Source of the DNA: Pirellulales bacterium
Lineage (GTDB): Bacteria; Planctomycetota; Planctomycetia; Pirellulales; JADZDJ01
NCBI GenBank assembly: GCA_035499655.1
Contig: DATJYL010000081.1
Span: 1-45,249 of the forward strand
DNA: 45,249 nucleotides
Direction of reading: 5' to 3'
Below the pieces are notes generated by a model that saw only the letters and a program-made list of their open reading frames with translations, did not search any database and was not told the origin of the DNA. This document shows positions 8,613-17,323 of the stretch, piece after piece (within the stretch, counting starts at the first letter, position 1; each line of letters starts with the position of its first letter). The position numbers and the translations under genes were made by a program.

Positions 8613-10675
8613 ACGTAAACGCGCCGATTATACATATACCATTCCAACAGCAAAACAACTAGCCCAGCCACGAGCAGCCACTTCCAGGTTTCCTGTCGAC
8701 CGGACTCATATGCCGCCCTCCCTTCGACAGTAACATGGCCAATTTCAATCGATTTGTCTTTCGCAGTCGGAATATCGCTTTCTGCCGGATCAAACAGATT
8801 TACCGTAAACCGCTCCACGATTTTTGACCCTTGGCTCACTTCGTACGGCCCCAATTCGTCGGTCTGGTTGAAATGGAACAAACCACTCTGGCCGCGCGGC
8901 ACCGCCAGCAACGTGCCTTGCGGAGTACGTACGCTTAACTCTCCCACCGGAGCGTCGCTTTTCAGCGTCACCGGCTGGCCGGGTTTCACGGTCTCGCCAG
9001 CCTGAACACCGTTTGCGCCTCCCAAATAGTCTAGCACAGCATACACAAACGCCGGAAAACTCCGCCGAATCGGCCACGTTGTGTTGGGCGCTGCCTCACC
9101 ATTTTTATCGACCGTGTAAATGTCGAACCCTAGCACTGCGTCCTCAAAACCTTCTCGGGCCGCAACTGCAAGTAGTGTGCCTTTGTTGGAATCGATGAGC
9201 CGTGTGCCGCCAGATGGCGGCGTTACCGGTCGCGATTCGGCAATATCGACATCTCCCAAATCGAGCCATTGCATCAACGGATGTGTCCGATCCAAATCGA
9301 TAATCTGCGGATACACCACCGGGGCGCCCAACGACCACCACGTATCGGCTGGCCCCTTGTCATTTGTCGCGCCGCCCTTCTCTCTCTCCCTTTGGGAGAG
9401 GGCCGGGGTGAGGGTGCCGCCGGTGTTGCTCGCCGGCGCGCTGCTGGTTTCCGGCGGTGGCACTGCCCCGATGAACAGCGTATTGGCCTGGGGCATGGTG
9501 ATCGGCTGGCAGCGATCGTAAATGATCAAATCGAATGCACCGCCGGCGGCCGCTCGCTCATGCACTTTGGTCATCAGCACTTCGGGCTTGGCCTTGGAAA
9601 CTTCCACCATTTCGCCGGCCCGGGGCGTAGCCAGTGCCATTTCCAGCGCTTCGTTCCCCGGCGTCACCAACAACACTTTTGGACGCCGTAATGAATTCAC
9701 CGCCGTCCAAGCGCAGTTGTCGTCGGGTAAAGCGTCGCCCTGGTTCAGCCGCAGCTCCAGCACCCCGGAATCGACCTCGCCCAAATGAAACGACACGCCG
9801 GCCGTTTCGCCCGGCTTCACGTGTACGGTGGAGGCATCGATCACATTGCCGTTCAAAAGCAAATCGACCGGCGCGGCAACTTCGGCCGCGCCAAAATTCT
9901 GCAGGCTGCCAAACGCCTCCAATTCGTTTTCGCGATCCTCGTTCCGCCGCACACTAAACGCCACAATCCCCACGTTTTCCGCCGATGTTTTCCCGATAGG
10001 CACATACACCAGCTCCAAATGTCCTGGTGCAACGTCGGTCGCTGGCGGAAATTTGCCGTCGCTGAATATGAACTCTTTAGCGGGCATGATCTCTTTTTGA
10101 TTTTCGTCCGTGGTGTGCGTCGGATTCGCCAACCCGGCGGCGACCCTCAACGCTTCTTCAATGGAAGTCGACCGATGCGTGGGCCTAATATTATTCACCG
10201 CCTGGCTTAATTCCCGCCGCACGTCGGTCCACCCCTGCTCCACCCGCGCCACGTCGGAAAAACTGATGACCATCGCCTGCTCGCCGCTGGGCATTTCGTC
10301 AATCATGGCCAGTGCCTGTCGCTTGGCTTCATCCAGCCGTGATGGGTTCACGTCGGTGGCATTCATGCTCGCCGAATGATCGATCAATAAAATGTAACGC
10401 CCGCCGCTCAGCATGCCGCTGCGCCACCCTGGCCGCAAGAGTGCGAAAATCACCAGCAGCACCAGCAGCAGTTGCAAATACAGCAGCAAGTTTTGCCGGA
10501 TCCGCTGCCACAGGCTATTGACGTGCAAATCTTCAACCGACTTGTGCCACAAATACGTGCTGGGCACTTCCAGCGGTTGCCGCCGCAGCTTGAGAAAATA
10601 TAGCGCCACAATCGCCGGCGGCACCGCCAGCAGCAGCGCCCATTGCCAAGCCGAAAGTGCCGGAAGAAAATCCAT
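8609..10675 (-). CDS. BatA/VWA membrane protein with in-frame DNA repeat
   Basis: 688 residues. It opens with the BatA N-terminal unit: two membrane helices (about 11-28 and 64-80) flanking a LKLRRQPLEVPSTYLWHKSV linker. A von Willebrand A domain follows with an intact MIDAS start, Asp99-x-Ser101-x-Ser103 (DHSASM), and FIFSDGKFPP later. The middle holds beta-rich (CARDB/Big-like) segments, and a final helix (TWKWLLVAGLVVLLLEWYMY) ends the protein. Such proteins occur with MoxR ATPases and DUF58 proteins; a DUF58 gene lies directly upstream, but no moxR is in the window. Residues about 420-433 (TLTPALSQREREK) are not domain sequence: they are the translation of a dispersed palindromic repeat at 9380-9416, lying in a linker. 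Confidence 0.88.
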   Translation of the reverse strand: MDFLPALSAWQWALLLAVPPAIVALYFLKLRRQPLEVPSTYLWHKSVEDLHVNSLWQRIRQNLLLYLQLLLVLLVIFALLRPGWRSGMLSGGRYILLIDHSASMNATDVNPSRLDEAKRQALAMIDEMPSGEQAMVISFSDVARVEQGWTDVRRELSQAVNNIRPTHRSTSIEEALRVAAGLANPTHTTDENQKEIMPAKEFIFSDGKFPPATDVAPGHLELVYVPIGKTSAENVGIVAFSVRRNEDRENELEAFGSLQNFGAAEVAAPVDLLLNGNVIDASTVHVKPGETAGVSFHLGEVDSGVLELRLNQGDALPDDNCAWTAVNSLRRPKVLLVTPGNEALEMALATPRAGEMVEVSKAKPEVLMTKVHERAAAGGAFDLIIYDRCQPITMPQANTLFIGAVPPPETSSAPASNTGGTLTPALSQREREKGGATNDKGPADTWWSLGAPVVYPQIIDLDRTHPLMQWLDLGDVDIAESRPVTPPSGGTRLIDSNKGTLLAVAAREGFEDAVLGFDIYTVDKNGEAAPNTTWPIRRSFPAFVYAVLDYLGGANGVQAGETVKPGQPVTLKSDAPVGELSVRTPQGTLLAVPRGQSGLFHFNQTDELGPYEVSQGSKIVERFTVNLFDPAESDIPTAKDKSIEIGHVTVEGRAAYESGRQETWKWLLVAGLVVLLLEWYMYNRRVYV
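9380..9416. repeat. Dispersed palindrome inside a coding region (LTPALSQRERE-type)
   Basis: The core is a perfect 7-bp inverted repeat, CTCTCCC (9384-9390) - TTT - GGGAGAG (9394-9400), followed by GGCCGGGGTGAGGGTG. This is a repeat I recognise from many unrelated bacterial genomes, where its translation in one frame gives the peptide LTPALSQREREK. Here it sits in frame inside the VWA gene on the minus strand, in a Pro/Ser/Thr/Gly-rich linker, and adds about 13 residues without breaking the frame. A degenerate relative may be at 18341-18378. Confidence 0.8.
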
Positions 10676-10718
10676 GGAAATCGATCCGTGGCCGTTGACC
10701 AGTCGCCTATTGAATCAT

Positions 10719-10740
10719 AAAGCCGCGACCGTTGGTCGCG
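10719..10740. repeat. 22-bp palindromic repeat, copy 1
   Basis: CGCGACC - GTT - GGTCGCG forms a perfect 7-bp stem within a 22-bp unit that recurs base for base at 38763-38784. It lies in the 122-bp gap between the DUF58 gene and the VWA gene. A REP-type dispersed element or a processing hairpin in the DUF58-VWA transcript are both possible; no T-tract follows, so it is not a standard terminator. Confidence 0.75.
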
Positions 10741-10797
10741 CCGAAATCCCATTACCGTCTCTGTCCGCTAGCGGTTTAGCACGTTCGCCTAAAAACA

Positions 10798-11688
10798 TCA
10801 CCTTACCAACCCTCGCTTGCGCAAATATCCGGCCACCAACTGTTCCACGGGCAAATCGGTCCGCGCCATCAAATAATTCATCCCCCTGCGGTGGCAAAAC
10901 GACCGCGCTGCTTCGACAAAGGCATTCAAAGTGCGTTTATAGCGTGCCAGCAGCGGCGCGCTGGCGGTAATTTCCGCCACGTCGGCGTCTTCGCAATCTA
11001 ATAGTTTCAAATCGCCTTTGATGTCCGGATCGATTTCTTCTGCGCTCAGCACTTGAATCACGTACACATCCATCTGCTGCGACACCAAATAGCGCAGCGC
11101 ACTTTCGTAACCGGCTTTATCCATTAGATCGGTGATGAGCAGCAGAATGCCTTTGCCGCGGTTGCGCAGGCAAAAATTTTTCACTCCCTCGGCCAACGAC
11201 ACGGCTTCGCCGGGCTCAATTTTCTCCAGGGAATCTAACATTCGCCACAGGCTGCGCCGTCCGCGAAAAATCGGCCCCGAAGCTTTTGCCGATTGTTCCA
11301 GCGATTCCACGCGCACCCGATCGCCGCGCACCAGTCCAATAAACCCCAGCGCTGCGGCCAATTGCTTGGCGTATTCCAATTTGCTGGGTGTGCCGAAATC
11401 CATCGAACGGCTGGCGTCGATCAGCGAATAAAAATGCAGCTCTTCTTCCTCGAGGAACATTTTCAGAAACAGCCGATCGAGCCGGGCGTACGTGTTCCAG
11501 TCGATGAATCGCAAATCGTCCCCCGGCACATAACTGCGAAAATCGGCGAACTCCACGCTTTGCCCCTTGCGCTTGCTGCGGCGCTCCCCCTTCATCCGCC
11601 CGCGAAAAATCTTCCGGCTAACCAACTCCAACTTTTCCAGTTGGGCCAGCAACTGCGGCGAAAGCAGAGGCGTTTGCGCGGTGGACAT
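10798..11688 (-). CDS. DUF58 domain protein
   Basis: 296 residues. The signature region is clear: RKGQSVEFADFRSYVPGD followed by DLRFIDWNTYARLDRLFLKMF (about 41-77), then an acidic stretch EEEELHF leading into a VWA-like fold with DASRSMDFG as the degenerate MIDAS. DUF58 proteins usually belong to MoxR-BatA/VWA clusters believed to act as chaperones in assembly or metal insertion of envelope or periplasmic complexes. Here the gene is followed 122 bases downstream by the BatA/VWA gene and then the methyltransferase, on the same strand. No MoxR-type AAA ATPase is present upstream within the window (the next gene is a secreted unknown), so either the ATPase is elsewhere or this is a reduced cluster. 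Confidence 0.92.
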   Translation of the reverse strand: MSTAQTPLLSPQLLAQLEKLELVSRKIFRGRMKGERRSKRKGQSVEFADFRSYVPGDDLRFIDWNTYARLDRLFLKMFLEEEELHFYSLIDASRSMDFGTPSKLEYAKQLAAALGFIGLVRGDRVRVESLEQSAKASGPIFRGRRSLWRMLDSLEKIEPGEAVSLAEGVKNFCLRNRGKGILLLITDLMDKAGYESALRYLVSQQMDVYVIQVLSAEEIDPDIKGDLKLLDCEDADVAEITASAPLLARYKRTLNAFVEAARSFCHRRGMNYLMARTDLPVEQLVAGYLRKRGLVR

Positions 11689-11870
11689 GCGAGCCTGGGT
11701 CGATTCCGATAAAACTGGAAAGGCACTGGTTCAGGCCGCGTTCTTTGTCGCAGCCCGGCAATATCTCCAGTTTAACCGCCCAAATAGCGGTATCCCAGTC
11801 AGGAAATGGGCGATACAAATCGAATGCGAAGCGCTGGCTCGCTAGACAATGTGCTTACTGTTCTCACCGG

Positions 11871-12668
11871 TTACCGCTTGGCCGTTTGCAGCGGGCGTAG
11901 GTATTCCTCGAGGGAAACCTCGGGGTATGTCACCAAGTCCTTCCCGGCGTCGTCGATGCGCTTCCGATCAGTCGGCAGCAGCCGCATCGTCAATAGATGT
12001 TCGCTCCGCAGCACCATGGGCTTGGCCATCAAATGGTTTTGCGCCACCACAGTCAACTGCACGCTTTCAGGGATTTGGCCGTTGTGCTCCAACGCGTCAT
12101 TCACGGCCAGACGCGGAAACGGGGGCAAAGCGCCGGGATGTGTCATGGCGTTCAACCGCGCCGACCAGTCCGAAAACATCCGATACTCATGCACCACGTT
12201 CGGATTGTCCGGCTTGGCCGGTTGCACTCGATACGTCATCTGCGGACTCGAAAACTGCAGCCACTGGTCGTCGCTTTTGCTGCCATCAAACTTCGGATTG
12301 GCTGCAAACTTCAACAAGGCGTCGGTTTGCCGAGCAGCCCGAACGCGCAGCTGCTCGGTGAATTCGTTCAATCTGTCGGTGGTCATCTCCGTTCGCAATT
12401 TGCGATTGGGGTCTAAAACCACGATCCGGTTGCGCTGAAAATCAAACACCGTAATCTCATCGGGCGAAGAAAGGAAATCGTACACCCGGTCGTCGGTGAA
12501 CAAGGTCACGCTTTGGCTGGTGTTCGATTCGTCCTTCCCGGAGTATACTTTCGATTCGACTCGGAACTCATCGGCACTCGTCGGCGCCGCTCCCCCTAGG
12601 GCCATCCCAGCGACGATTCCGAAGGTCAGCGTTGTGCATGCTTTCCAATACCTGGTTTTGATTTGCAT
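11871..12668 (-). CDS. Exported protein of unknown function
   Basis: 265 residues from the ATG at 12668. The frame is open for 88 more codons upstream, but that part has no protein character, whereas the chosen ATG has a GGGGAA ribosome site about six bases away and begins a classic signal peptide (MQIKTRYWKACTTLTFGIVAG ... PTSA, cleavage near DEFRVES). The mature part starts with a strand-rich segment (FRVESKVYSG, SQSVTLFTDDRVYDFL, ITVFDFQRNRIVVLDP), reminiscent of planctomycete periplasmic proteins that resemble outer-membrane lipoprotein sorting domains, but I cannot assign a family. It stands alone, divergent from the efflux operon. Confidence 0.72.
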   Translation of the reverse strand: MQIKTRYWKACTTLTFGIVAGMALGGAAPTSADEFRVESKVYSGKDESNTSQSVTLFTDDRVYDFLSSPDEITVFDFQRNRIVVLDPNRKLRTEMTTDRLNEFTEQLRVRAARQTDALLKFAANPKFDGSKSDDQWLQFSSPQMTYRVQPAKPDNPNVVHEYRMFSDWSARLNAMTHPGALPPFPRLAVNDALEHNGQIPESVQLTVVAQNHLMAKPMVLRSEHLLTMRLLPTDRKRIDDAGKDLVTYPEVSLEEYLRPLQTAKR

Positions 12669-12949
12669 GGCATATTCCCCGCGATTGAAGTGCTTTCCAG
12701 ACACGCGCCCCGGAGCGTAAAACAGATCGGCGGCGCGGCCAAAACAGTACCCAAACCGCTTGAAACGAGAAAGACAAATTGGCGGAAATGACCAGAACTT
12801 CGGGCTGCAGGCTGGGCAGCCCGCTGCCGTAATCGGTAGACGCGGCCCGTGAATCTGCCGCAAGGTGAAACAGGCCAATAGCTTGCGACGCACCAAAGAA
12901 TGCGGTGTTTTATTTTCGCAACATTTGCCCACTAACGTAAAATTGCTCG

Positions 12950-14596
12950 ATGTCTACGCCTGCACCAGTTCCTGTCCCGGCAAGCGCTCCCGCTCCCAAA
13001 GGCCGCAAGCCTGTTTTGCGCCGCCGTTTGATTTTGCTTGTGCTGGCCGCCGTGGTCGTCGCCGCGGCTGCTTGCTTCGGTATTCCCTTTGTCGAGACCG
13101 TGTTGAACACCGTCTCGACCGACGACGCCTACGTCAACGGCCACGTCACGTTTGTCGCGCCGCGCATTCAAGATCAGGTCGTCAAGGTGTTGGTCGACGA
13201 CAACAACCGCGTCCGCAAAGGGGATATTCTGGTGCAGCTCGATAAAACGCCGTACCAAGTCATCGTCGAAGTGAACAAAGCCCTGGTCGCCGTCGCTCAG
13301 GCCCAGCTCATCGTTTCCGAAGATGAAGTCCGTGCCGAAATTGCCACCGCTCGCGCCAATCGCTTCAAGCTGGAACATTCCATCGAAGATGTGAACAATC
13401 AAATCGCCTCGCTGCGGGCCACCGTCGCCGCGCTGGATACCGCCAAAGCTCGTTCGATTCGTGCCAAGGCCGACTGGGATCGTGCCCTGGAAGTGCAAAA
13501 AACTCCCGGCGCCATCAGCCAGCAAGATGTCGACCTGCGCGAAGAAGCATACCGGGTGACCCAAGCGCAGCAAAAGCAAGCGCTGGAGCAGGTGTACCAA
13601 ATCCGCGTCAGCTTGGGTTTGCCCGCCCAGCCGGACAATGGCGATTTGACTGAAGTACCGCCGAACCTGGATCAAAACTTCTCCACCGTTCGGCAAGCCC
13701 TGGCCGATTTGATGGTCAGCGCGGCGCCACTGGGCATTACGCCCCCCAGTTGGAACGCCACGCCGAAGGAAGTCATCGACGCTTTTTACAAACGCGATCC
13801 GCAAGGCAATCTCGACCGCATTTATGCCAAGCTGGAGGCCGACGCCCCGGCCATCAAGCTCGCGCAAGCCAAGCTGCAGCAGGCGCAGGCGAATTTAGAT
13901 CAAGCCAACTTGAACCTCAGCTACTGCGACGTGGTGGCGGAAATCGACGGCGTCATCACCCGCCGCAACGTCAATCCCGGCAACAACGTGCAGGTGGGCC
14001 AAAGTCTGATGGCCATCCGCTCGCTCACCGATATTTGGATCGACGCCAACTTCAAGGAAACGCAGCTCGACGAGCTCCGCATCGGACAGCGCGTCCGCAT
14101 GCGCGTCGATATGTACGGCCGCCAGCACGAATTCGAAGGCCGCATCTCCGGATTCACCATGGGCACCGGCTCTACGCTGGCCCTGCTGCCGGCCGAAAAC
14201 GCCACCGGCAATTTCATCAAGGTCGTGCAACGGCTGCCCGTGCGCATCGATCCGATCAATTACGATCCCGACAAACTGCCGCTGTTCATCGGCCTGTCCG
14301 TCGTTCCCTATGTGTACGTGAAGGAAGAGCCGACCGGCCCCGATGCCGGCAAATTCCTGCAGCCGTTTTTGCCGTTGCCGCGAGTCACGCAACAATCGGA
14401 ACAAAATGCCATGCTGGATGGATCCAATCCCGCCGTTCCCGCTGGCAAGCAAAACCTGACCGCGCCATCGGCGACAGCCCCCGCGCCGCAGCCGGACGCG
14501 CCGCAGCCAACGGAAACAAATCCGACCGATGCAAATCCGACAACTTCCAAGCCGTTGCCGCCGACGCCTCCGGAATTGAGTCAACCGTCGAAGTAG
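12950..14596 (+). CDS. HlyD/EmrA-type efflux adaptor
   Basis: 548 residues. A short Pro/Ala-rich cytoplasmic tail (1-25) is followed by one membrane helix (about 26-47). The membrane-fusion core then begins with TDDAYVNGHVTFVAPRIQDQVVKVLVDDNNRVRKGDILVQLD, the EmrA-like half-lipoyl motif. A long helical hairpin (about 105-340) rich in Ala, Gln and Lys, and the second half-lipoyl/beta-barrel part (YCDVVAEIDGVITRR, NPGNNVQVGQSLMAI, DIWIDANFKETQLDEL) follow. The last ~50 residues are a Pro/Thr/Ala tail not usual in EmrA. The hairpin is longer than in E. coli EmrA (about 390 residues in all). It forms a pair with the permease 27 bases downstream; an outer-membrane TolC partner is not in the window. 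Confidence 0.93.
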   Translation: MSTPAPVPVPASAPAPKGRKPVLRRRLILLVLAAVVVAAAACFGIPFVETVLNTVSTDDAYVNGHVTFVAPRIQDQVVKVLVDDNNRVRKGDILVQLDKTPYQVIVEVNKALVAVAQAQLIVSEDEVRAEIATARANRFKLEHSIEDVNNQIASLRATVAALDTAKARSIRAKADWDRALEVQKTPGAISQQDVDLREEAYRVTQAQQKQALEQVYQIRVSLGLPAQPDNGDLTEVPPNLDQNFSTVRQALADLMVSAAPLGITPPSWNATPKEVIDAFYKRDPQGNLDRIYAKLEADAPAIKLAQAKLQQAQANLDQANLNLSYCDVVAEIDGVITRRNVNPGNNVQVGQSLMAIRSLTDIWIDANFKETQLDELRIGQRVRMRVDMYGRQHEFEGRISGFTMGTGSTLALLPAENATGNFIKVVQRLPVRIDPINYDPDKLPLFIGLSVVPYVYVKEEPTGPDAGKFLQPFLPLPRVTQQSEQNAMLDGSNPAVPAGKQNLTAPSATAPAPQPDAPQPTETNPTDANPTTSKPLPPTPPELSQPSK

Positions 14597-14623
14597 CGCT
14601 TCGCTCCGCACTCGGAACGCGCC

Positions 14624-16234
14624 ATGAGCACCGCCCCCTTATCGCTTCCGGTCACGACTCGCAAGTCGATCAATCCCTGGATCGTCGCCGCCGCGGTCGT
14701 CATCCCCACGTTCATGGAAGTGCTCGATACGACCATCGCCAACGTCGCCCTGCGTTACATCGCTGGCGGACTGTCGGCAGCCGTGGTCGATAGCGAATGG
14801 GTCATCACCAGCTACCTGGCCGCCAACGCCGTCATTCTGCCCATTTCCGGCTGGATTTCCGCCCGCTTGGGCCGCCGCAATTACTTCATGCTTTCCATCG
14901 CCCTGTTTACAGGCAGCAGCATGATGTGCGGACTGGCCACCAGCCTGCCGCAATTGATATTGTTCCGCGTGATTCAGGGAATTGCCGGCGGCGGGTTGCA
15001 GCCCAGCAGCCAGGCGATTTTGCTCGACGCCTTTCCGCCGGAGAAGCAAGGCGGCGCTATGACCGTCTTCGGATTGGCGGCGCTGGTTGGACCGGTCGTC
15101 GGGCCCACGCTCGGCGGTTATCTGACCGACAATTACAACTGGCGGTGGATTTTCTACATCAACGTGCCCGTCGGGTTGATTGCCTTGGCCGCTTGTTGGG
15201 CGACCGTGACCGATCCCGATTATCTCCAGCAGCTCCGCGCCGACCTGCTCAAGAAGCCCCTCAATTTTGATTACATCGGCTTCGGACTCCTGGCGCTGGG
15301 TATGTCCTGCTGGGAAACATTTCTCAGCAAGGGACAGCAGTGGGACTGGCTGGGCGATCCGTTCTGGCGCGTGCAAACGCTCCTGGCGCTCATCATCCTC
15401 TGCTTTGGCTTCTTGGTTTTCCGCGAACTGCGTATCCGTAACCCGGTCGTCAATTTCCGGCCCCTGAAAGAACGCAACTTTTTGATGTCGTGCACCATCA
15501 TTTTCTGCGCCTATGGAGCACTGTATGCGGCCAGCATTTCGTTGCCCGGATTATTGCAATCCCTGTTCAATTACGATGCTTATCATTCCGGTCTGGTGAT
15601 GTCGCCCGCCGGCATTTTTGCGATTGGCGTCCTCTTGATCGGCGGCATTCTGCTGCGCGCAGGAGCCGACGCCCGGTGGCTGATCGCAGTGGGACTGGTC
15701 GTAGTCGGTTCCGCCAATTATTGGATGAGCCAAATGAATTTGGAAATCAGCCCTTGGCAAGTCGCCGCGCCGCGGATTGTGATGGTGATGGGCCTGTCGC
15801 TCACTTTCGCCCCGCTCAACGTGGCCGCTTACATGTACATGCCCCGCGAGTTGCGCGCGGCCGCCGTCGGTTTGTTCAGCCTGCTCCGCAATGAAGGGGG
15901 CAGCGTCGGCACCTCGCTCGCCCAAACCATTCAGGAACGGCGCGAGCAATTTCATTTACTCCGCTTGAACGAACAGCTCGATCTGTTCAATCACAACGTT
16001 GCCGCGTTTGCCCAGCAAATGCAGAGCTTCTTTTTCCAACACACCGGCGATGCGCCCTTGTCGCACGAAATGACCTGGCAAGTCTTGGCCAACCTGCGGG
16101 AACAGCAGGCCAGCTCGCTGGCTTTTTTCGACGTCTTTTGGGTGGCGTCGATGGTCGCCTTCTGCCTGGTTTTTCTGGTTTTCTTCATGAAGCGCTCCGT
16201 CGCCGAAAAAGGCGCCCACGTCGCGGCCGAGTGA
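14624..16234 (+). CDS. DHA2-family MFS multidrug efflux permease (EmrB-like)
   Basis: 536 residues with about 14 predicted membrane helices, the DHA2 number. The opening helix has the family pattern MEVLDTTIANVALRYIAGG; motif A-like GWISARLGRRNYF lies in the first cytoplasmic loop; and motif C is present as GLAALVGPVVGPTLGGYLTD followed by WRWIFYINVPVG. It should export hydrophobic compounds by proton antiport, together with the HlyD-type adaptor encoded 27 bases upstream. The substrate is not predictable. No regulator of the TetR or MarR type is adjacent, so control is not visible. Confidence 0.93.
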   Translation: MSTAPLSLPVTTRKSINPWIVAAAVVIPTFMEVLDTTIANVALRYIAGGLSAAVVDSEWVITSYLAANAVILPISGWISARLGRRNYFMLSIALFTGSSMMCGLATSLPQLILFRVIQGIAGGGLQPSSQAILLDAFPPEKQGGAMTVFGLAALVGPVVGPTLGGYLTDNYNWRWIFYINVPVGLIALAACWATVTDPDYLQQLRADLLKKPLNFDYIGFGLLALGMSCWETFLSKGQQWDWLGDPFWRVQTLLALIILCFGFLVFRELRIRNPVVNFRPLKERNFLMSCTIIFCAYGALYAASISLPGLLQSLFNYDAYHSGLVMSPAGIFAIGVLLIGGILLRAGADARWLIAVGLVVVGSANYWMSQMNLEISPWQVAAPRIVMVMGLSLTFAPLNVAAYMYMPRELRAAAVGLFSLLRNEGGSVGTSLAQTIQERREQFHLLRLNEQLDLFNHNVAAFAQQMQSFFFQHTGDAPLSHEMTWQVLANLREQQASSLAFFDVFWVASMVAFCLVFLVFFMKRSVAEKGAHVAAE

Positions 16235-16284
16235 CGCTGCGACATTTTGTCCCGCGACCGCACTCGGCAGGCGAGCATTGGCTC

Positions 16285-17094
16285 TCACCCGCCGACCGAC
16301 GTTCGCAAATCGGAAATCTCCCGTTCTTGCCGTCGAACGGTCTCCGTCAGTGCTTCCAAATCGCGCCGCATTTCCGCTAGTTCGGCACGGAGCGATTGCA
16401 ATTCGCCAATTGCTTTTCCTGGGGTAGTAACGGGTGTCGAACTGGGTGCTGCATGCGGCGATCCTCTCGGCGGCTCCCTTGACGGCTGAGCAGTTGGCAC
16501 CGGGGCCGAAGCCGTTTCGTAACCGCCGCTAGCCAGCCGCTCCTTCAACCGCTGCAATTCCTCCGGCTCATACAAGTTATGACTGATGATTTGGCCACGC
16601 CCCGGCGGCGTCAAATCAATGACTAATCGTTTCGCCCGCAACGATTGCAGAATTTCACGCAGCGCGTTCAAATCGGCAATCGGCTCCATTCGGGCCGCCC
16701 GGCCCCGCAATTCTCCTTCAGTCTGCGCCCCGCGCAACAGCAGCTCGGTCATCACGGCCAATTCCACTTTGTTCACGCCCAGCCATTCGTACAGCAAATG
16801 GCGAAATTTGGCCACCCGCCCGCTCCCCTGCACCTCGATAACCGCTCCCGCGCCTTTCAGCCGGTCGAGCGAGTCGTCGATGTCCGATTCTTCCAACTGC
16901 ATTTGCGGATCGCGGTTGCTCTTTTGGTTGCAGCCGTTGATCAGCCCATTCATGGTCATGGGATATTGATCCGGCGTGGTCTTGGCTTTTTCGACCAGTA
17001 CGCCAACCACACGGCGATCGATGCGCCCCAACGGTTTCCACTGCGGCGGCGACGGGGCTGACTCACCGGCAGCGGTGACAAATGGCTCGTTCAT
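16285..17094 (-). CDS. YceH family protein (DUF480)
   Basis: 269 residues from ATG 17094; 20 further upstream codons are open but unlike the family. Residues about 20-190 are the conserved part: LGRIDRRVVGVLVEKAKTTPDQYPMTMNGLINGCNQKSNRDP, SDIDDSLDRLKGAGAVIEV, and LLLRGAQTEGELRGRAARM, the two winged-helix units of YceH/DUF480. E. coli YceH has about 215 residues; this one adds a low-complexity Pro/Thr/Ser linker and a C-terminal coiled coil (about 230-269, LQSLRAELAEMRRDLEAL). The cellular role of YceH is unknown. Single gene between the efflux operon (convergent) and the ThuA gene (divergent). Confidence 0.92.
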   Translation of the reverse strand: MNEPFVTAAGESAPSPPQWKPLGRIDRRVVGVLVEKAKTTPDQYPMTMNGLINGCNQKSNRDPQMQLEESDIDDSLDRLKGAGAVIEVQGSGRVAKFRHLLYEWLGVNKVELAVMTELLLRGAQTEGELRGRAARMEPIADLNALREILQSLRAKRLVIDLTPPGRGQIISHNLYEPEELQRLKERLASGGYETASAPVPTAQPSREPPRGSPHAAPSSTPVTTPGKAIGELQSLRAELAEMRRDLEALTETVRRQEREISDLRTSVGG

Positions 17095-17323
17095 AGAGGG
17101 ATCGTGCAATTTTGGGCCTGGAGAAATTGACGCAGCGGATGAAAGTTGTACCACGAATGGTCGTGGCTCGCTATCGAGCGCCCGTCTTACATTCCCAATG
17201 GTGCCGCAAAAACCGGTTCAGTTTTAGAATTCTGTGTGAAACGCTTGACCGGCAACCGCACGTATGCGGAAATGATATGGCTTGCGCCATTCGCACCACC
17301 TTCATCGTTTCAAGAGCCCATTT

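Noticed and set aside
12669-12932. 88-codon extension of the exported protein
   Set aside because: It places a signal peptide in mid-protein; the ATG at 12668 has a good ribosome site and a proper signal sequence.
12932-13867. 311-residue antisense frame opposite the efflux adaptor, and others of 238 and 245 residues opposite the same operon
   Set aside because: They are mirror frames of well-identified genes with high G+C codon bias; their translations show no domain and no ribosome site.
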